From positions 1-33,936 of the forward strand of contig JAFYVF010000116.1 in the NCBI GenBank assembly GCA_017549265.1: a DNA stretch of 33,936 nucleotides, written 5' to 3'. The stretch's first letter is position 1; the number at the start of each line of letters is the position of its first letter. Both the position numbers and the translations under genes were made by a program. The notes below the pieces were generated by a model, which saw nothing but the letters and a program-made list of their open reading frames with translations, was not told where the DNA came from and ran no database searches. The DNA comes from Clostridia bacterium (GTDB lineage: Bacteria; Bacillota; Clostridia; UMGS1840). Below, in pieces: positions 18,401 through 25,968 of this stretch.

Positions 18401-19111
18401 GAAATTATGGTATTTAAAAACCTGACTGTTTCTATGTTGGAAGAATCCGTGGAAGCAATGGCGAATGCTATCGAAAAATCTCAGATTATGATGATTCCCG
18501 GCGGTTTCTCCGGTGGTGACGAGCCCGACGGTAGCGGTAAATTCATTTCCGCAGTGTTAAGAAACCCCAAAATCAAAGATGCAATCAGCAGACTTCTCTA
18601 TCAGAGAGACGGTTTGATGCTGGGTATCTGTAACGGCTTCCAGGCACTCATTAAATTAGGTCTGGTTCCTTACGGCGATATCTTAGAACCCAACGAAAAC
18701 TGGCCTACCTTAACCTTTAACACCATTCCTCGTCATATTTCGACAATGGTAGACGTAAAAGTAGCATCCAATCTGTCTCCCTGGTTAGCAAATACCAAGG
18801 TTGGCGATGTGTATAAAACTGCAATTTCTCACGGGGAAGGCAGATTCACCGCACCCAAAGCAGTGCTGGATGAACTGATTAAGAACGGTCAGGTGGCTAC
18901 TCAGTACGTTGATCCCAACGGTAAGCCCACCTATGATCCCAGATACAATCCCAACGGTTCTTTATGCTCCATTGAAGGTATCACCTCCAAAGACGGCAGA
19001 ATCTTTGGTAAAATGGGTCACTCTGAACGTATTGCAGATAGCTTGTATAAAAATATCGACGGTTCCTTCGATATGAAACTCTTTGAATCCGGCGTAGCAT
19101 ACTTCAAATAA
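15428..19111 (+). CDS. purL: Phosphoribosylformylglycinamidine synthase, single-chain PurL with glutaminase domain
   Basis: This 1227-residue enzyme converts FGAR, ATP and glutamine to FGAM, the fourth step of purine synthesis. It is the fused form, with a PurS-like N-terminal region, two AIRS-like halves and a C-terminal class I glutaminase. Visible motifs include YWSDHCRHTTF (near 219-229), NETHNHPTEIEPFGGAATC (near 317), GGRTGRDGCGGATGSSKAH (near 443) and, in the glutaminase (from about 960), FPGSNCEYDSARRF, the nucleophile Cys in LGICNGFQ (near 1068) and SHGEGRF (near 1134). A GTAGGAG site precedes the ATG by 8-9 bases. No other purine synthesis gene is in the window, though the next gene is a purine salvage enzyme. 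Confidence 0.97.
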   Translation: MEIFRIYAEKKDGFDIAAKSVCKDLRDNLNIKELEKVRVLVRYDIYGITQEEYEKAKYVIFSEPMQDFVYDETVDLADAKTFVMEYLPGQYDQRADSAAQCVQVITGKERPIVKTATVYAFLGNVSDEKLEEIKKYLINPVEAREAKAEKPTTLIDVVTEPADVAVIDGFITADEATLKQMISDYGFAMDFDDICFCQKYFKEEEGRNPTLTELRMIDTYWSDHCRHTTFATHLTDIKVEDELVNEVYNDYCNARITLGRSKKPICLMDIATIAAKELKKMGYLKNLDESEEINACSIEVEAEVNGKKEAYLIMFKNETHNHPTEIEPFGGAATCLGGAIRDPLSGRSYVYQAMRITGSGDPRKSLKDTLPGKLPQRKISKVAAKGYSSYGNQIGLATGLVREVYDEGYVAKRLEIGAVVGAVPKASVVRERPQPGDKIILLGGRTGRDGCGGATGSSKAHTMESLESCGAEVQKGNPPEERKIQRLMRKKEVTTLIKRCNDFGAGGVSVAIGELCDGLVIQLDKVPKKYEGLDGTELAISESQERMAVVVAASDADKFIAYANEENLEATLVADVTDTNRLEMYWRGNKIVNLSRTFLNSNGASKQAKVTVPKIELKNALCGEFSDLSEMLSDLNICSQKGLIENFDSTIGAATVLMPFGGKYELTPEDVMAAKIPVEYGDTTTATVMSYGYNSKLSSVSTFHGAYYAVIESVARIIAAGAKLSDTYLTFQEYFERLRDESTRWGKPFAALLGAYHAQKLLKIAAIGGKDSMSGSFNDMDVPPTLVSFAIAPVSTKNIISREMKQKNSKVYLLETPVLENGLLDMDKFLENIHWLEENLANGTVISASAVSYGGIAEAVTKMVLGNRIGFTFEKNDGLFDKKYGSFVVETEKDLDATLIGTTNESETIVMDGKEYSLAQLSDTFEKPLAKVYPPYADEISGEMADCEYKTANIVTSSIKVAKPKVLIPVFPGSNCEYDSARRFEKAGAEPEIMVFKNLTVSMLEESVEAMANAIEKSQIMMIPGGFSGGDEPDGSGKFISAVLRNPKIKDAISRLLYQRDGLMLGICNGFQALIKLGLVPYGDILEPNENWPTLTFNTIPRHISTMVDVKVASNLSPWLANTKVGDVYKTAISHGEGRFTAPKAVLDELIKNGQVATQYVDPNGKPTYDPRYNPNGSLCSIEGITSKDGRIFGKMGHSERIADSLYKNIDGSFDMKLFESGVAYFK

Positions 19112-19125
19112 AAGAGGTATTATAA

Positions 19126-19935
19126 ATGTCTAATTATCAGAAAGCAGCAGCTTTCTTACAGGAAAAAATTGACGGAGCCTACGATACCTGCGTGGTATTA
19201 GGCTCCGGCTACGGCAATTTAATCGACAAATTGCCTAATAAATTGACAATATCATACAGTGAAATCCCCGGTTTTCCTGTTTCCACAGTACCGGGGCATC
19301 GAGGAGAAATGGTCTTTGCCGAAATGAACGGAAAAAACGTGATTTTTATGTCAGGTCGTTTTCATTTTTATGAAGGTTATTCTATGAGCGAAGTAACTTT
19401 CTATGTGAGAGTATTAAAGCTCCTCGGTGTTTCCAATCTGATTCTCACCAATGCAACCGGAGGCATCAATCCCGATTTTCGTGCAGGGGATTTGGTTGTG
19501 ATTTCCGACCATATCAAATTAGGGTTACAAAGTCCCTTGTTTGGTCCCAATGACGAAACCTTTGGTCCTCGTTTTCACGATATGTCCTGCGCATATTCTA
19601 TGGAGTTGAGAGAACATTGCAAAACTGCCTTCCAAAAAGTGGGGGTTCCCTATAAAACCGGTGTGTATGTGATGACGGGCGGTCCTCAGTTTGAAACACC
19701 TGCGGAAATTCGTGCCTTTGGCATTTTAGGTGCTGATATGGTGGGAATGTCCACCGTGCCGGAAGTGATTGTTGCAAATCACTGTGGGATGAATGTACTT
19801 GGCATTTCCTTAATTACCAATTTAGCTGCAGGAATTTCCAAAGCGCCCCTTTCTCACGAAGAAGTGATGGAGGAAGGAAGAAAAGCTACCGAACTTTTTT
19901 GGAAGGTATTATCCGAACTGATGTACCTGATCTAA
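19126..19935 (+). CDS. punA: Purine nucleoside phosphorylase, trimeric type
   Basis: This 269-residue enzyme phosphorolyses purine ribonucleosides to base and ribose-1-phosphate. Its motifs are those of the trimeric PNP class, which prefers inosine and guanosine over adenosine: VVLGSGYGNL near the phosphate site, STVPGHRGEMV, SGRFHFYEGY (near 82-91), LTNATGGINPDF, MTGGPQFETPAEIR (near 184-197, with the active-site Glu), ADMVGMSTVPEV and the purine-binding Asn in SLITNLAAGI. Length is normal. It begins 14 bases after purL and ends 26 bases before the SAH hydrolase homologue. The neighbouring hydrolase would yield its nucleoside substrate if that product is inosine. Confidence 0.93.
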   Translation: MSNYQKAAAFLQEKIDGAYDTCVVLGSGYGNLIDKLPNKLTISYSEIPGFPVSTVPGHRGEMVFAEMNGKNVIFMSGRFHFYEGYSMSEVTFYVRVLKLLGVSNLILTNATGGINPDFRAGDLVVISDHIKLGLQSPLFGPNDETFGPRFHDMSCAYSMELREHCKTAFQKVGVPYKTGVYVMTGGPQFETPAEIRAFGILGADMVGMSTVPEVIVANHCGMNVLGISLITNLAAGISKAPLSHEEVMEEGRKATELFWKVLSELMYLI

Positions 19936-19961
19936 CAATGATAATATAAAGGGAAAAAGAT

Positions 19962-21185
19962 ATGAATGATTTAGTTTTAAGCGGTCAGAAGAAAATCGCC
20001 TGGGCAAAACGTTTTATGCCCGTGTTAACCGAAATTGAAAAAGACTTTGTGGAAAAACAGGTGTTTTCGGGATTAAAAATCACTGTTTGTATTCATTTAG
20101 AAGCCAAAACCGCCTGCTTTGTAAAGATGCTCAAAAACACAGGTGCCATTGTAACTGCAACCGGATGCAATCCCTTATCCACTCAGGATGATGTGTGTGA
20201 AGCACTTCGTGCAGACGGAATCCGTGTATGTGCAAAACATGGCGTTTCTATGGAAGAATACGAACGTCACCTGGAAGAGTCTTTATCCGACGGTCCTGAT
20301 TTGATTTTGGATGACGGCGGTGATTTAACCGATATTATCCACCATAAAATGCCTCATCTTGCAGACAACCTGATTGGTGGCACCGAAGAAACCACCACAG
20401 GAGTAAACCGCTTAAAAAATTTAGCACAAAAAGGTGAAATTAAATATCCCATTATCGCTGCAAACGATGCGATGATGAAATTTTTATTCGATAACCGTTA
20501 CGGAACAGGGCAGTCTGTCTGGGACGGTATCAACCGTACCACCAACTTAGTAGTTGCAGGGAAAACCGTTGTCATCGCAGGTTACGGTTGGTGCGGACGT
20601 GGTGCAGCCCTTCGTGCAAAAGGTCTTGGCGCCAAAGTGATTATTACCGAAATCGATGAAATTAAGGCGATTGAAGCGGTAATGGACGGTCACACCGTTA
20701 TGAAAATGGATGACGCTGCAAAATTAGGTGATATTTTTGTAACCTTAACAGGATGTAAAGATGTTATCACAAAAGAACATTTTAATGTGATGAAAAATGG
20801 TGCAGTGATGGCAAATGCAGGTCATTTTGATGTGGAAATCAATAAGAATGATTTACTATCTTTAAGTGTTTCTCACGAAGAAACCCGTCAGAATATTGAA
20901 ACTTATGCCCTAAAAAACGGCAACGAAATTCATCTGTTGGCTGAAGGCAGATTGGTAAACTTAGCAGCAGGGGACGGACATCCTGCCGAAATTATGGATA
21001 TGAGTTTTTCTGTGCAGGCATTGGCATTACGCTACTTAAAAGAGCATAAAGATGAATTATTGCCGGGTATGCATTATCTGCCCGAAGAAATCAACCGAAA
21101 GATTGCGAAGATTAAACTGCAATCATTGGGAGCCGGGTTGGATGAACTTAGCCCCGAGCAGAAAAGTTATTATTTTTGTGAGTAA
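19962..21185 (+). CDS. ahcY: S-adenosylhomocysteine hydrolase family protein with HxExK motif, possible S-inosylhomocysteine hydrolase
   Basis: This 407-residue NAD+-dependent enzyme is of the short archaeal/Thermotoga-type SAHH class. It has the NAD-binding glycine motif GYGWCGRGAALRAKGLGA (near 207-224), ILDDGGDLTD (near 115), GGTEETTTGVNRL and NAGHFDVEI. In canonical SAHH the adenine pocket uses HxTx(E/Q); here residues 45-49 read HLEAK, the HxExK variant. As I recall, HxExK enzymes studied from archaea prefer the inosine substrate, S-inosylhomocysteine. That fits the adjacent inosine-type PNP, but no SAH deaminase is in the window, so the exact substrate remains an inference. Either way the enzyme removes a by-product of SAM-dependent methylation. 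The ribosome site is AAAGGGAAAAAG. Confidence 0.88.
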   Translation: MNDLVLSGQKKIAWAKRFMPVLTEIEKDFVEKQVFSGLKITVCIHLEAKTACFVKMLKNTGAIVTATGCNPLSTQDDVCEALRADGIRVCAKHGVSMEEYERHLEESLSDGPDLILDDGGDLTDIIHHKMPHLADNLIGGTEETTTGVNRLKNLAQKGEIKYPIIAANDAMMKFLFDNRYGTGQSVWDGINRTTNLVVAGKTVVIAGYGWCGRGAALRAKGLGAKVIITEIDEIKAIEAVMDGHTVMKMDDAAKLGDIFVTLTGCKDVITKEHFNVMKNGAVMANAGHFDVEINKNDLLSLSVSHEETRQNIETYALKNGNEIHLLAEGRLVNLAAGDGHPAEIMDMSFSVQALALRYLKEHKDELLPGMHYLPEEINRKIAKIKLQSLGAGLDELSPEQKSYYFCE

Positions 21186-21219
21186 ATTAAAAATTTGAAA
21201 AAATTTGAGGGATGAAGTG

Positions 21220-23064
21220 ATGAAAAGCTTTTGGACTAAAAAAAATAAATTGATTTTTTGGATTTCGCTGTCTGCAATCCTGTTAATTCTTGCGCTTCTT
21301 TTGGTTATTCCGCCACTTTGTGATACCTACAATTCCGGCGTGGTTACCAAAGGAGTTCGCTATCAAGGTGCAGATATTGGCGGAAAAACCGAAGGGGAAA
21401 TTTCTGCTTTATTAGATGAAGAAATCCAGAAACCGAAGGAAATTACCGTTTTGGTTGCTGATACGACTTTGTCTTTAGACCTAAACTCTGCGGGATTTTC
21501 AATCGATAAAGAAAAAACGATGGCAGACATTATGGGTGCAGGGAAAAACGACTTTTTTGCCAATTTTGCAATTCGTTGGGGAAGTCAGGCAATTCCCACT
21601 GCAGTGATTTCCGATGAAGATGTATTTGCCACAGTTGTGGAAGTGTTGTTGGCTCAGGAAGGCTTTATGGAACAACGCTTTGATTACACCGTAAATGGTG
21701 ATGTTGCGGAAATTGTGCTTTCCGGAGATGTAGAAACCTACGATATTGAACGACTGTTTGAAGACATCAAAGGACATTACCCCAATATCCGTCAGGAGTA
21801 CACATTAGATAAAAAACCGGCACAGGCATTGACCGCTGCTGAAATTGCAGAAGGCATCAACATTCCTGTCACGAATGCCAGAATTGATGAAATAGACGGT
21901 AAAAAAGTGGTGATTCCGCATCAGACAGGTCTTTTGATTGATGAAGAAGCATTGGCAGAAATGCTGGAATCCGGCGAACTGGAATTCAGCGTTCCGGTAA
22001 CGGTTTTAAATCCTCAAGTGTATACGGATGATTTGTCTGCAGATGCATTTCCCAACCGTTTGGCAACTTATTCTACCAATTATAAAGAGTGGGAAGTAGA
22101 CCGTTCTTCCAACGTGAAATTAGCGGCACAAAAAGTAAACGGCACCGTGTTAAACAGCGGAGATATTTTCTCCTTTAACGATGTTGTTGGAAAACGAACT
22201 TATGAAAACGGTTTCAAAGATGCGAAAATCTTTTTAGCAGATAAGGTAGTTGATGGTACCGGTGGCGGTATTTGTCAGGTTTCTTCCACCATCTATCCTG
22301 CTGTGTTATACAGTGATTTGAAAATTGTGGAACGAAGAAATCACAACTTTGTGGTAGCGTATGCAAAATCAGGGATTGATGCTACCGTATCTTACGGTTC
22401 CATTGACTTTAAATTCCAGAATTCCCTCAGTAATCCCATCAAAGTGAAAGCATTTGCGGTTGACGGTGTGATGACCGTGGAAATCTGGGGAACCAAAGAA
22501 AATAATAATACCGTAGAAATCACCACCGAACATTTAGGTTCGATTGGTCGCGGTGTGAAATATGAATATAATGAAAATTTAGCTCCCGGAGAAACTGTGG
22601 TTACTCAAGCGGGATATGATGGCTTGAATGTACGTGCATACCGTATTGTAAAAGACGAAAACGGCAATGTGATTCGTACGGACGATTTGGGTGTTTCCAA
22701 CTATATTCCGTTGGTGAAAATCATTCAGACTTCTGATTTGGGATTGGTAGAAACCGGGATTCCCACCGAAATTCCGCCGGAAGAAAATCCGGAAGGAACT
22801 GAAGGTGGCGAAGAAATTTTAGATCCCGATTCCGGAGAAGGCGAAACAACAGAACCTACCACTCCGGAAAATACCGAGGATCCTGTTGTAACGCCGGTTC
22901 CCTCTACACCGGGAGAAGAATCATCTTCCGTGGAACCGAGTACCAATCCCGAAGTAACTCCTGTTCCTGAAATAACCCCGGAACCCACTGTTGTACCTGT
23001 TCCGGAAGTTCCGGAAATTCCGGAACAATCTGCGGAATCTCCTGTGGAGGTGCCTGCAGCATAA
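21220..23064 (+). CDS. Membrane-anchored VanW family protein with G5-like domain and Pro/Glu-rich tail
   Basis: This 614-residue protein has a short basic N-terminus, one transmembrane helix (about 10-32, LIFWISLSAILLILALLLVI) and a long predicted extracytoplasmic part. Residues about 45-275 contain two YoaR-type putative peptidoglycan-binding repeats (one begins VTKGVRYQGADIGGKTEGEI). The VanW domain follows (about 300-420), with GDIFSFNDVVGKRTYENGF and GTGGGICQVSSTIYPAVL, then a G5-like domain (about 433-504) and a Pro/Glu/Thr-rich tail with repeated EVTPVPE-like units. VanW family function is unknown beyond envelope association. An in-frame TTG at 21205 exists, but GAGGGATGAAG places the start at ATG 21220. 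No LPxTG anchor is visible. It directly precedes rnfC. Confidence 0.85.
   Translation: MKSFWTKKNKLIFWISLSAILLILALLLVIPPLCDTYNSGVVTKGVRYQGADIGGKTEGEISALLDEEIQKPKEITVLVADTTLSLDLNSAGFSIDKEKTMADIMGAGKNDFFANFAIRWGSQAIPTAVISDEDVFATVVEVLLAQEGFMEQRFDYTVNGDVAEIVLSGDVETYDIERLFEDIKGHYPNIRQEYTLDKKPAQALTAAEIAEGINIPVTNARIDEIDGKKVVIPHQTGLLIDEEALAEMLESGELEFSVPVTVLNPQVYTDDLSADAFPNRLATYSTNYKEWEVDRSSNVKLAAQKVNGTVLNSGDIFSFNDVVGKRTYENGFKDAKIFLADKVVDGTGGGICQVSSTIYPAVLYSDLKIVERRNHNFVVAYAKSGIDATVSYGSIDFKFQNSLSNPIKVKAFAVDGVMTVEIWGTKENNNTVEITTEHLGSIGRGVKYEYNENLAPGETVVTQAGYDGLNVRAYRIVKDENGNVIRTDDLGVSNYIPLVKIIQTSDLGLVETGIPTEIPPEENPEGTEGGEEILDPDSGEGETTEPTTPENTEDPVVTPVPSTPGEESSSVEPSTNPEVTPVPEITPEPTVVPVPEVPEIPEQSAESPVEVPAA
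23000..23025. repeat. Three TTCCGGAA palindromes at a 9-base period
   Basis: The octamer TTCCGGAA occurs at 23000-23007, 23009-23016 and 23018-23025, in register with the VPEVPEIPE part of the VanW protein's tail. It is a coding microrepeat in which codon choice is kept as well as amino acids, suggesting recent tandem duplication of a 9-base unit. Confidence 0.7.
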
Positions 23065-23093
23065 TTGCGTCATCATAAGGAGGATATAGCATT

Positions 23094-24395
23094 ATGACAC
23101 GAACATTCAGAGGAGGATTTCATCCTGCGGAGAAAAAAGAACTTACCGCAGTGAAAGAAATTGTTTCACTTGCAGTACCGAATACCGTAATTATTCCGAT
23201 GGCTCAACATATCGGCGCACCTTGTGAACCTTTGGTAAAAGTTGGAGATGAGGTGAAAATGGGGCAGAAAATCGGGGAACCGAAAGGATTTGTATCGGTT
23301 GCGGTTCATGCCTCTGTTTCCGGTAAAGTTATTGCTGTGGAAGAACGACCGCACACCGGTTTAGGAAAATGTCTGGCTGTTGTCATTGAAAATGATGGTT
23401 TGGATACTCCGGCAGAAAGCATTCTCCCCAAAGACCCCGGAAAAATGACACCGCAAGAGTTATTACATGCTATTAAAGAAGCCGGTATTGTGGGAATGGG
23501 TGGAGCAACTTTCCCCACGCACATTAAACTGTCTCCTCCGGAAGGAAAACAAGCAGATTGCGTCATTTTAAACGGAGCAGAATGTGAACCGTTTTTAACT
23601 GCTGACCATCGTATGATGTTGGAACATCCCGATGATATTATCGACGGGTTAAAAATTATGATGAAAATTCTGAATGTGCATCGTGGCTATATCGCCATAG
23701 AAGATAACAAACGGGATGCTTATCATTTATTAAAAGAAAAATGTAATGAAGAATTCGATATTGAAGTAATCTTGGTAAAAACAAAATATCCCCAGGGCAG
23801 TGAAAAGCAGTTGATTGATTCAGTGTTACGACGGGAAGTGAAATCAGGGCAGTTACCTATTGATGCAGGTGTTGTGGTGCAAAATGTGGCATCTGCTGCA
23901 CAGATATCCACATCAATCCGAACCGGAATGCCACTGATTCAAAGAGTGGTCACCGTGTCTGGTAGCGGTTGTGAAAATCCACAGAATCTGTTGGTTAGAA
24001 TTGGTACGCCGTTATCCTCTTTGGCTGAATATACCGGGACAACAGACGGCATTAAAAAAGTATTGGCAGGCGGTCCTATGATGGGAACTGCCCAGTATAC
24101 TTTGGATGCTCCCGTGATCAAAGGAACTTCCGGTCTTTTATTCTTTACCGAAAAAGAATACCATCATTATGAACCAAAAGATTGCTTAAGATGTGGCAGA
24201 TGCGTAAAGCATTGTCCCATGAGATTGATGCCTTTTATGATTATGGCAAATGCAGAACTTGGTAATTTAGACGGTGCCGTTCGGTACGGATTAAAAGATT
24301 GTATGGAATGCGGAACCTGCAGTTATATTTGTCCTTCCAGAAGACATCTGGTGCAAACCATTAAAATTGCGAAGGCAAATCTTCCGAAAAAGTAG
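23094..24395 (+). CDS. rnfC: Rnf complex subunit C, NADH-binding
   Basis: This 433-residue peripheral subunit of the membrane-bound ferredoxin:NAD+ oxidoreductase exchanges electrons with NAD(H). After an N-terminal barrel-sandwich region (HIGAPCEPLVKVGDEVKMGQ), the flavin/NADH-binding part has GIVGMGGATFPTHIKL (near 131-146) and LNGAECEPFLTADHRMM. Two [4Fe-4S] motifs follow: Cys364, 367, 370, 374 and Cys403, 406, 409, 413. A strong AAGGAGG site precedes the ATG. It opens an rnfCDGEAB cluster, the order usual in clostridia and acetogens. Whether the complex pumps Na+ or H+ is not evident from the sequence. Confidence 0.96.
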   Translation: MTRTFRGGFHPAEKKELTAVKEIVSLAVPNTVIIPMAQHIGAPCEPLVKVGDEVKMGQKIGEPKGFVSVAVHASVSGKVIAVEERPHTGLGKCLAVVIENDGLDTPAESILPKDPGKMTPQELLHAIKEAGIVGMGGATFPTHIKLSPPEGKQADCVILNGAECEPFLTADHRMMLEHPDDIIDGLKIMMKILNVHRGYIAIEDNKRDAYHLLKEKCNEEFDIEVILVKTKYPQGSEKQLIDSVLRREVKSGQLPIDAGVVVQNVASAAQISTSIRTGMPLIQRVVTVSGSGCENPQNLLVRIGTPLSSLAEYTGTTDGIKKVLAGGPMMGTAQYTLDAPVIKGTSGLLFFTEKEYHHYEPKDCLRCGRCVKHCPMRLMPFMIMANAELGNLDGAVRYGLKDCMECGTCSYICPSRRHLVQTIKIAKANLPKK

Positions 24396-24442
24396 GAGAA
24401 TCGTTTATCCGGAATTTCTGCACAGAAAGGATTATAGTAAAG

Positions 24443-24457
24443 GTGCCTTTTTGGCAC
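24443..24457 (+). other. Small hairpin in the rnfC-rnfD gap
   Basis: GTGCC (24443-24447) pairs with GGCAC (24453-24457) around a loop of five T, in the 75-base gap between rnfC and rnfD, the only sizeable gap within the cluster. It sits 13 bases before the rnfD ATG. A stem of five pairs with no following T tract is not a terminator; an RNA-processing or translation-tuning role is possible, as is chance. Confidence 0.35.
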
Positions 24458-24470
24458 ATGGGTGATTTGT

Positions 24471-25421
24471 ATGAATGAAAAATTGATTGTGTCTACTTCA
24501 CCGCATATTCAAACGAATGACGGGATTGGAAAAATTATGGGGAATGTGCTGATTGCGCTGATTCCTGCAGTGGCAGCAGCAACATGGATTTTTGGTTTAA
24601 GAGCCTTGATTCTGATTTGCATTTCCATTTGTTCTGCAATGCTGTTTGAACATTTGTGGTGTATGATTTTTAAGAAACCTACCACTATTTTTGACGGAAG
24701 TGCTGCCATCACAGGAGCACTGCTGGCTTTAACCCTGCCTGTTGGAGTGGACTGGTATATTCCTGTGGTTGGTTCTTTCTTTGCAATTATTGTGGCAAAA
24801 TGCTTGTTCGGTGGGCTTGGTAATAACTTTATCAATCCTGCTTTGGCAGGGCGTGCCTTCCTGTTGGCATCCTACTCATTGCCTATGACTACCTGGGTGC
24901 AGCCCTTCTATTATCAGGCAGAAACGGTAGATGCAGTGTCTTATGCCACTCCTTTAAAGTTAGCAAAAGCAGGGGAAGCGGTATCGCTCAGTCATTGGGA
25001 TATGTTCCTCGGTAATATGGGCGGGTGCATGGGTGAAGTTTGTGCACTGGCTCTTATCGTCGGTTTTATTTATCTTTTGGCAAGAAAAATTATTCAACCG
25101 CATGCCACTCTTTCTTATGTTGCAACCGTTGCACTGTTGGGCTGGGTTTTCGGTTATCAGGGATTGATGACAGGGGATCCTGTTGCTTCTGTGTTAACAG
25201 GTGGTGTGTTATTGGGCGGTATTTTTATGCTGACCGATTATACCACGTCTCCCACAACCGGATTGGGCAATGTCATTGCCGGTATTTTAGCAGGGGCTTT
25301 AACCACCTTTATCCGTTTGAAAGGCGGCTATCCTGAGGGTGTGTGTTATTCCATTTTATTTGTGAATATTTTGGCACCTCAGATTGATAAATTGATTCTT
25401 CCCAAAAAATACGGTGCATAA
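24471..25421 (+). CDS. rnfD: Rnf complex subunit D, flavinylated membrane subunit
   Basis: This 316-residue integral membrane subunit carries a covalent FMN and is thought to be part of the electron and ion path across the membrane. It begins with the family pattern STSPHIQTNDGIGKIM and has about nine to ten hydrophobic segments. The likely flavinylated residue is Thr160 in SYATPLKLA, and later blocks include FGGLGNNFINPALAGRAFLL (near 117) and MLTDYTTSPTTGLGNVIAGI (near 256). An upstream in-frame GTG at 24462 is less likely than ATG 24471, which is preceded by GGGTGA. The next gene's ribosome site overlaps its stop codon. Confidence 0.95.
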   Translation: MNEKLIVSTSPHIQTNDGIGKIMGNVLIALIPAVAAATWIFGLRALILICISICSAMLFEHLWCMIFKKPTTIFDGSAAITGALLALTLPVGVDWYIPVVGSFFAIIVAKCLFGGLGNNFINPALAGRAFLLASYSLPMTTWVQPFYYQAETVDAVSYATPLKLAKAGEAVSLSHWDMFLGNMGGCMGEVCALALIVGFIYLLARKIIQPHATLSYVATVALLGWVFGYQGLMTGDPVASVLTGGVLLGGIFMLTDYTTSPTTGLGNVIAGILAGALTTFIRLKGGYPEGVCYSILFVNILAPQIDKLILPKKYGA

Positions 25422-25437
25422 AGGAGGCATTTTACAG

Positions 25438-25968
25438 ATGAAAAAAGATAATATTCTTGTTTTGGCAATCAAATTATTTGTAATATGTTTCGTTGTTGCG
25501 CTGGGATTATCCGCATTAAATTATGTAACTGCACCGGTGATTGCAGAACTTACCGAAACGAAAAAGGCGGAAGCTATGGCTTCTGTTTTACCCGATTGTG
25601 AATTAGAAAAATTCAGTGATGCGGTTTATATCGGAACTGAAAACGGCGAAATTAAAGGGTACGCCGTGAACGTAATCACCAAAGAAGGGTATGGCGGAAA
25701 CATTGAAATGATTGTTGGTTTTGATGCTGATTTTCATGTGACCGGTGTGCAGTATATTTCTATGTCGGAAACTCCGGGACTGGGAACTCGTGCCAAAGAA
25801 GAACCTTTTGCATCTCAGTTTAACGGGAAACCTGCTCGTGATTTTTCCGAAATTCAAGCTATGACGGGTGCCACTATTACTTCAAAAGCGGTCAATGGCG
25901 CTATCAATCAGGCATCTGATATGGCAAAAGAAGCAGCATCTCAATTTGTAAAGGAGGGAACAAACTAA
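25438..25968 (+). CDS. rnfG: Rnf complex subunit G, FMN-binding
   Basis: This 176-residue subunit has one N-terminal membrane helix (about 8-29, LAIKLFVICFVVALGLSALNY) and an extracytoplasmic FMN-binding domain. The covalent FMN site is Thr146 in MTGATITSKAV. EGYGGNIEMIVGFD (near 83) and SETPGLGTRAKE (near 109) are characteristic. AAGGAGG at 25421-25427 sets the start at ATG 25438; the longer frame from 25414 would begin inside rnfD and is not supported. The stop abuts the rnfE ATG directly. Confidence 0.95.
   Translation: MKKDNILVLAIKLFVICFVVALGLSALNYVTAPVIAELTETKKAEAMASVLPDCELEKFSDAVYIGTENGEIKGYAVNVITKEGYGGNIEMIVGFDADFHVTGVQYISMSETPGLGTRAKEEPFASQFNGKPARDFSEIQAMTGATITSKAVNGAINQASDMAKEAASQFVKEGTN

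Noticed and set aside
15428-19111. Suspicion that the 1227-residue PurL is an artificial fusion of purL and purQ
   Set aside because: Single-chain PurL with a glutaminase domain is a known natural form of this length, and all domains are continuous and intact.
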